Shown: one piece after another, positions 32,026 through 36,716 of the stretch
Layout of the letters: each line of letters opens with the position of its first letter
Position numbering within the stretch: position 1 is the stretch's first letter
DNA from: JBIOJB01 sp044450465
GTDB lineage: Bacteria; Chloroflexota; Dormibacteria; Dormibacterales; Dormibacteraceae
Direction of reading: 5' to 3'
NCBI GenBank assembly: GCA_044450465.1
Contig: JBIOJB010000020.1
Span: 1 to 36,716 of the forward strand
Length of the DNA: 36,716 nucleotides
Program-made: the position numbers and the translations under genes
The notes under the pieces: model-generated
What the model was told of the DNA's origin: nothing
What the model saw: only the letters and a program-made list of their open reading frames with translations
Database searches by the model: none

Positions 32026-33172
32026 ACTTCGCCAGCCTACCGCGCCTGCGGTTGATGGCGTCGTCGAGGGCCCGCCACGTTCGACCCGCCGCGCGAGACC
32101 AGCTGAACTGGGCGGCGCGCAGGATGCCCTTCCGCCGGAGCTCCGCGGCCAGATCCGTCTCACCCAGCACGCGCTCGAGCGCTTCGCGCCAGGCTTCGGG
32201 ATCACCCGCCGCGACCACCAGTCCCGCGTCGCCGACCACCTCCGGAAGGCTCGACGAGTCCGAGACCACGACCGGGGTTCCGCACGCCATCGCCTCAAGC
32301 GGTGGGAGGCCGAATCCTTCGTACCAGGCAGGGTGAGCCACCATCCGGGCCATGTTGTAGACGGCCGGCAGCTCTGCGGGATCCAACGAATCGAGGTGAT
32401 GAAAGCCGGGGCCCAGCCGATCCATCCGGTCACGCAGTGAGTCGTACAGCCATCCCCACGATCCGACTACCACCAGGTCTGGCCTGTCGCGCATGGTGGC
32501 CCAGGCTTCGAGCAAGGTCTCCAGGTTCTTGCGTGGTTCGATCGTGCCGACAAACAGGATGAATCGTTCGGGAAGGTGAAGCCTGGCTCGAGCCTCGGCC
32601 AGGTCCTGGGCGCCGAGAGGCCTGAAGGCGGGCGCCACACCGTGCGGGATGACAGTGATCCTGGATCGCTCCACGCCAAAGATCTCGACGACGTCGCGGG
32701 CTGTGTTTTCGGACACCGCGATGATGACGTCCGCCCGGAGCACCGAGCGCGGCACCACCAACCTTGTGCTCAGGGGCTGCTGCCCCGGGAACCACTTCGG
32801 GTTGCGATAGATGGCGAGATCGTGAACCGTGATCACCGAAGGGCAGCCGACATCGCCAAGCGGCAGCGCCCCGGCTGGACCGAAATAGGCATCCGGGCTC
32901 ATTCGCCTGATCGCCGCGGGCCATTGAACGTGGCGGCCTATGAAGCGTGTCTGAGGCAGAGATCTGAATGCCGTCGCCGGCACGTGGTTGAAGGTTCCCG
33001 GTGGCCCAAACACGGTCAGCCGTGCATCGGGGCGATCCACCGCCATGGCGCGAAGGATCTGGATGGTGTAAACGCCGACTCCCGCCCACGGGCGCACGAG
33101 GCCAGACCCATCCACCGCGATGCGCAGCCCAAACTGGCCTCTCCCGGCGACCTCCGGAGCCCCCGCCGGCAT
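32009..33172 (-). CDS. GT4 family glycosyltransferase
   Basis: 387 aa. VDGSGLVRPWAGVGVYTIQILRAM, ITVHDLAIYRNPKWFP, IIAVSENTARDVVEIFGV, ILFVGTIEPRKNLETLLEAW and the E-x7-E motif PAWYEGFGLPPLEAMACGTPVVVSDSSSLPEVVGDAGL: a full GT-B mannosyltransferase-like enzyme. ATG 33172 overlaps the mreB stop as TGATG, so translation is coupled to mreB. An envelope glycan role is likely; sugar unknown. Confidence 0.92.
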   Translation of the reverse strand: MPAGAPEVAGRGQFGLRIAVDGSGLVRPWAGVGVYTIQILRAMAVDRPDARLTVFGPPGTFNHVPATAFRSLPQTRFIGRHVQWPAAIRRMSPDAYFGPAGALPLGDVGCPSVITVHDLAIYRNPKWFPGQQPLSTRLVVPRSVLRADVIIAVSENTARDVVEIFGVERSRITVIPHGVAPAFRPLGAQDLAEARARLHLPERFILFVGTIEPRKNLETLLEAWATMRDRPDLVVVGSWGWLYDSLRDRMDRLGPGFHHLDSLDPAELPAVYNMARMVAHPAWYEGFGLPPLEAMACGTPVVVSDSSSLPEVVGDAGLVVAAGDPEAWREALERVLGETDLAAELRRKGILRAAQFSWSRAAGRTWRALDDAINRRRGRLAKSRPAL

Positions 33173-34176
33173 CAGCGAAAGTAGCTCTGATTGCGCTTGA
33201 GGACCTCGAAATTCTGGAGGGCCAGACCCGTGCCTCTGACGACCGAGGTCTGAGGCTCAGCGGCGACCATCACCCGCATCCCGGTCATGATCGCGAGGTA
33301 ACGGTCGAGACCGCGCAGCAGAGCTCCGCCTCCGGTCAGCACAATCCCGCGATCGAAGAGATCGGCACACAGCTCTCGCGGCGTGTCGTCGAGCACACCA
33401 CGGATCGCGCTGGCGATCATGACGAGCGGCTCCCGCATCGCTTCGACAAGGTCGTTCGACGTCAGCTGAAGGCTGCGTTCCCGACCTGTGCTCGGGTCAC
33501 GCCCTCGAACCTGCATCGTCAGCGGCTCCTTCATCTCGACGGCGGATCCGATCGCGATCTTCAACTGCTCTGCCTCGCGTTCACCGATGAGAAAGTCGCG
33601 TGTACGTGCAAGGAATGCGGTTACCGCTCCGTCGATTCTTTTGCCACCGACCTTGATCGAGCGCCCGACCACCATTCCCGACAAGGAGATCACGGCGATC
33701 TCTGTCGTGCCGCCACCGATGTCCACGACGGCGCTGCCCTTCGACTCTGCAACCGACAGGCCCGCACCGAAGGCGGCGGCCAGAGGACCGTCGATGAGCC
33801 ACGCCTGGCGCGCACCGGCGGAGATGACGGTCTTGGTCACGGCCCGGCGCTCCGCCGAGCTCGCTCCGGACGGCACGCCGACCATGATCTCGGGCTTGAA
33901 GATCCGATTGGCCGATACCCTGCGCATGAGATGCCGGAGCATACCGTCCATTCCGTTTAAGTCCGCCATCACACCGTCGCGTATCGGCCTGAGCACCCTG
34001 ACGCTTTCAGGCCGGCGCTCCGCCATGTCGTAGGCCACGCTTCCAACGGCGAGAACGCGAGTCCCGTCCCTGTTCAGGGCCACGAGCGACGGCTCGGTGA
34101 GAACCACGCCTTCACCCTTCACATAGACGCGCACCGTGCAGGTGCCGAGGTCAATCCCGATCTTTCTGGCCAGCAA
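33172..34176 (-). CDS. mreB: MreB/Mbl-family actin-like protein
   Basis: 334 aa. Phosphate 1 IGIDLGTCTVRVYVKG (6-21), phosphate 2 AVVDIGGGTTEIAVISLSG, adenosine motif GIVLTGGGALLRGLD. The usual DLGTANT is changed to DLGTCTV, and the EPSLVALNRDGTRVLAVG block is conserved, so it is an MreB-type protein of a divergent branch, closest in place to Mbl because it follows murA. TTG start at 34176, 9 bases after murA. No mreC/mreD follows; a glycosyltransferase does. Guides wall synthesis along the cylinder. Confidence 0.92.
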   Translation of the reverse strand: MLARKIGIDLGTCTVRVYVKGEGVVLTEPSLVALNRDGTRVLAVGSVAYDMAERRPESVRVLRPIRDGVMADLNGMDGMLRHLMRRVSANRIFKPEIMVGVPSGASSAERRAVTKTVISAGARQAWLIDGPLAAAFGAGLSVAESKGSAVVDIGGGTTEIAVISLSGMVVGRSIKVGGKRIDGAVTAFLARTRDFLIGEREAEQLKIAIGSAVEMKEPLTMQVRGRDPSTGRERSLQLTSNDLVEAMREPLVMIASAIRGVLDDTPRELCADLFDRGIVLTGGGALLRGLDRYLAIMTGMRVMVAAEPQTSVVRGTGLALQNFEVLKRNQSYFR

Positions 34177-34185
34177 ATCGGCAGC

Positions 34186-35505
34186 CTACTCGTAGGTGTG
34201 TAGCAGTCCCGCGGCTGGGTCCTCCACGCTGACGCTCTCAATGTGCGCGCCAACCGATGCCAGCTTTCCAGCCATGTCCTCGTAACCGCGCTCCACGTGC
34301 CACGCGCTCCGCAACAAGCTCTGGCCCTCTGCGCACATCGCGGCGATCACGAGGGCGGCTCCGGACCGGATGTCCGGGATCGCCACGTCGGTGCCGTGCA
34401 GCCGGCACGGCCCGTGCACGACGGCGTGAATCCTTCCCATCACTGAGATTCCCGCGCCCATCTTGGCCAGCTCGTGGACGTGCTGGAACCGGTTTTCGTG
34501 CACGTATTCCGAGATGACGCTCTCACCGTCCGCCTGCGTCATCAAAGCCATGTACTGAGCCTGCAGGTCCGTCGGGAAGCCCGGGAAGGTCCAGGTCGAC
34601 ATGTCGATCGGATGGAGCGTCGTGCCTGGCTTACGTGCGACCCGGAACCAGCCCTCGCCCGCCTCGACGTGAGCGCCTGCCTGCTCGAGCTTCAGCAGCA
34701 GGACCGGGAGATCCTCCGGCCGGCTGCAGTCGATGCGAAGCTCCCCGCCCACCGCTGCCACCGCGATCGCGTAGGTGCCCGCTTCAAGGTAGTCGGCGAT
34801 GACCGTGTGATCGGCGCCGCCGAGCTCTCTCACCCCGTCCACAACGATCCGTTCGGTGCCGATACCTTCGATCCGGGCGCCCATCTTCTCGAGCAGGACG
34901 CAGAGGTCCTGGACATGGGGCTCGCGAGCGGCGTTGAACACCTCGGTGCGGCCCTCGGCCAGGACAGCCGCAAGCACCATGTTCTCGGTGCCCGTGACCG
35001 TCGGGAGATCGAACACGATCCGGCTGCCCCGCAGGCGGTCGGCTTTAGCCACGATCTCGGTTTCGGTCTCGGTGATCAGCGCGCCCATCTGGCGCAGCCC
35101 GCGCAGGTGCTGCTCGATGCGGCGCGCGCCAATGTCGTCGCCTCCCGGTCTGGGCACTCGCGCTTGCCCAAAACGGCCGAGGAGCGCACCCAGCAAAACG
35201 ATGGTTGCGCGCATGCGGTGACCAAGCTCGTCCGCCACGTAGCTTTCCTTGGCGCCGGCCATCTCGAGCGTGACCGAACCTGTGCCATCCACGTCGCCAC
35301 CGAGCCCGTTCAGGATTTCAGCCATCACAGCCGTGTCGGTGACCCGCGGGACGTTGTGCAGCGTGACGCGGCGTGAGGTCAGCAGGGCTGCCGCCATCTC
35401 CGGAAGGGCGGCGTTCTTGGACCCGCTGACGCAGATGCTGCCCGCCAGGGGCGCGCCGCCCTCGATGCGCAGGGCGCGGTCGCGACCAACGGCAGGTGCC
35501 TTCAT
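34186..35505 (-). CDS. murA: UDP-N-acetylglucosamine 1-carboxyvinyltransferase MurA (Asp active site)
   Basis: 439 aa, first committed step of peptidoglycan synthesis: enolpyruvyl transfer from PEP to UDP-GlcNAc. SGSKNAALPEMAAALL (27-42, with the PEP-contact Lys30), the six-fold repeated inside-out barrel, and the loop PRPGGDDIGARRIEQHL (118-134). The loop Cys (Cys115 in E. coli) is Asp123 here, codon GAC at 35139-35137. Family knowledge: a Cys-to-Asp MurA is active but not alkylated by fosfomycin, as in mycobacteria. ATG 35505. Lies 40 bases after atpC and 9 before mreB. Confidence 0.97.
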   Translation of the reverse strand: MKAPAVGRDRALRIEGGAPLAGSICVSGSKNAALPEMAAALLTSRRVTLHNVPRVTDTAVMAEILNGLGGDVDGTGSVTLEMAGAKESYVADELGHRMRATIVLLGALLGRFGQARVPRPGGDDIGARRIEQHLRGLRQMGALITETETEIVAKADRLRGSRIVFDLPTVTGTENMVLAAVLAEGRTEVFNAAREPHVQDLCVLLEKMGARIEGIGTERIVVDGVRELGGADHTVIADYLEAGTYAIAVAAVGGELRIDCSRPEDLPVLLLKLEQAGAHVEAGEGWFRVARKPGTTLHPIDMSTWTFPGFPTDLQAQYMALMTQADGESVISEYVHENRFQHVHELAKMGAGISVMGRIHAVVHGPCRLHGTDVAIPDIRSGAALVIAAMCAEGQSLLRSAWHVERGYEDMAGKLASVGAHIESVSVEDPAAGLLHTYE

Positions 35506-35545
35506 GGACCGCTAAGGTAACCCGCCGGCCAGTGTTCGAGCAGTC

Positions 35546-35956
35546 TCAGCCCCGGCGCATCCGGGCCAGGCGAAGGCGCGCTTCGGCCATCGCGAGCGCG
35601 GTCTGGAACTCGATCTCCTCGCCTGCCGTCAGCGTGCCCGCCAGCTTCTCGTGCGCCCGGCGCCGCGCCTCCTCGGCGCGCTCGATCGAGATCTCGTCGG
35701 CGTGCTCTGCCACGTCCGCGAGCACCGTCACGCGCTCTGGCAGCACTTCCAGAAAGCCACCGCCGACGAAGATCAGTCGCTCGTCCGCGCCCATCACCTC
35801 CTGTATGCGAAGCGGGCCTGGCTTGAGAATCGTCATCAAAGGGGCGTGGCGCGCCATCACGCCGAGCTCTCCGTCGGCTCCGTTGACGATCGCGAACTCG
35901 ACGTCGCCTTCGAACAGGCTTCTCTCGACGCTCACCACGCGCAGTGAATATTTCAT
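35546..35956 (-). CDS. atpC: F1F0 ATP synthase epsilon subunit
   Basis: 136 aa. N-terminal beta-sandwich (LRVVSVERSLFEGDVEFAIVNGADGELGVMARHAPLMTILKPGPLRI) and a C-terminal helical hairpin (IERAEEARRRAHEKL...ALAMAEARLRLARMRR) that can inhibit the motor. It follows atpD with a 9-base gap, the normal last gene of the atp operon. Confidence 0.96.
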   Translation of the reverse strand: MKYSLRVVSVERSLFEGDVEFAIVNGADGELGVMARHAPLMTILKPGPLRIQEVMGADERLIFVGGGFLEVLPERVTVLADVAEHADEISIERAEEARRRAHEKLAGTLTAGEEIEFQTALAMAEARLRLARMRRG

Positions 35957-35965
35957 CTAGGACAC

Positions 35966-36715
35966 TCAGGAAGAGCGCTTCTTCATCTCTTCACCCTGCT
36001 CGCGCGCCTCGTCGATCGTGCCGACCATGTAGAAGGCCTGCTCCGGCAGGTCGTCGTGCTTGCCCTCGAGGATCTCCTTGAAGCCTCGCACCGTCTCACG
36101 GATTGGTACGTACTTGCCCTCCCGGCCGGTGAAGCGCTGCGCGACGTTGAACGGCTGCGAAAGAAAGCGCTGAACCTTGCGAGCTCGCGACACCGAGAGC
36201 TTGTCGTCCTCGGACAGCTCCTCCATGCCAAGGATGGCGATGATGTCCTGCAGGTCCTTGTAGCGCTGCATCGTCTTCTTCACGCCCTGGGCCGCGTCGT
36301 AGTGCTCCTGGCCCACGATTGACGGTTCGACGAACCGGCTCGAGGATCCGAGCGGGTCGACCGCGGGGTAGATGCCGATCTCAACCAGCGCCCGCTCCAG
36401 ACGGAGAGTCGCCCCAAGGTGAGCGAACACGGTCTGGATGGCCGGATCGGTGTAGTCGTCTGCCGGAACGTAGACGGCCTGCACCGATGTGATGGAGCCC
36501 TTGCTGGTCGAGGTGATGCGTTCCTGGAGCTCGCCCATCTCGGTCGCGAGCGTGGGCTGGTATCCCACGGCCGACGGCATGCGGCCCAGCAGCGCGGATA
36601 CCTCCGAGCCGGCGAGCAGGTAGCGAAAGATGTTGTCGACGAAAAGGAGGGTGTCCGCGCCCTCCGCGTCTCGGAAATACTCGGCCATCGTCAGGCCGGT
36701 CAGTGCGACGCGCGC
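35966..36715 (-). CDS. atpD: F1F0 ATP synthase beta subunit, 3' part (gene runs off the window)
   Basis: About 249 residues of the catalytic beta subunit. The frame is open to the right edge, reading ARVALTGLTMAEYFRD, so ATG 36688 is internal and not the start; about 220 N-terminal residues including the P-loop lie outside. Visible: Walker B region DTLLFVDNIFRYLLAGSEVSALLGRMPSAVGYQPTLATEMG, YVPADDYTDPA, and the DELSEED-like GMEELSEDDKL that couples to gamma/epsilon. Ends KKRSS. Confidence 0.97.
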   Translation of the reverse strand, partial: ARVALTGLTMAEYFRDAEGADTLLFVDNIFRYLLAGSEVSALLGRMPSAVGYQPTLATEMGELQERITSTSKGSITSVQAVYVPADDYTDPAIQTVFAHLGATLRLERALVEIGIYPAVDPLGSSSRFVEPSIVGQEHYDAAQGVKKTMQRYKDLQDIIAILGMEELSEDDKLSVSRARKVQRFLSQPFNVAQRFTGREGKYVPIRETVRGFKEILEGKHDDLPEQAFYMVGTIDEAREQGEEMKKRSS

Positions 36716-36716
36716 C

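Overview
The window reads as a chromosomal segment from a G+C-rich, free-living, probably monoderm bacterium. I place it tentatively among the Terrabacteria-type lineages such as Dormibacterota/Chloroflexota. The reasons are a flavin/F420-type LLM oxidoreductase, a Tad/Flp pilus locus without a secretin gene, a FtsEX plus coiled-coil M23 hydrolase pair, an atpDC-murA-mreB gene order like that of Firmicutes, and a MurA with Asp at the catalytic Cys position. The taxon is inference. I see no phage, transposase, CRISPR array or plasmid functions, so this is mostly core chromosome with a glycan/surface-polymer section. No stretch above about 200-230 bases lacks a gene, and the larger gaps are described among the features and findings.

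Layout. 1-7.4 kb: malate synthase, an LLM oxidoreductase, an unknown membrane protein, a secreted barrel-like protein, tRNA-Phe(GAA), a GT87-type mannosyltransferase, a class III PLP enzyme and tRNA-Val(UAC). 7.4-11.5 kb: ftsE-ftsX-M23 hydrolase-S41 protease, a cell-wall hydrolysis unit. 11.6-18.5 kb: prfB (with an intact programmed +1 frameshift), secA, hpf, a stand-alone cpaF, comF and DUF192, nearly all read leftwards. 18.5-24.6 kb: an alpha/beta hydrolase, then the Tad locus flp-cpaB-cpaF-tadB-tadC with a DUF421 protein at its end. 24.8-33.2 kb: an ICMT-like methyltransferase, two large GT-C-like membrane proteins, two GT2 enzymes of polyprenyl-phosphate type, a frameshifted WecG/TagA enzyme and two GT4 enzymes. 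33.2-36.7 kb: mreB, murA, atpC and the 3' part of atpD, which runs off the right edge.

How they fit together. Much of the window serves the cell envelope: peptidoglycan precursor synthesis (MurA), its geometry (MreB), its regulated cleavage (FtsEX/M23), protein export (SecA), a surface pilus (Tad), and lipid-linked glycan assembly (GT87, GT2, WecG, GT4 and GT-C-like proteins). Several junctions (TGATG, GTGA, TTGA) indicate translational coupling within operons.

The best-supported special observations are: the canonical prfB recoding site; the Cys-to-Asp change in MurA; a one-base frameshift in a G5 run in the WecG-like gene; a CDS whose stop codon lies inside tRNA-Phe; twin perfect G-tract hairpins between secA and prfB; a recurring TAGNNT box just upstream of lead genes that lack Shine-Dalgarno sequences; and a compact Tad locus with a second, separate CpaF. 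I do not see a clearly new defence or mobile system here.
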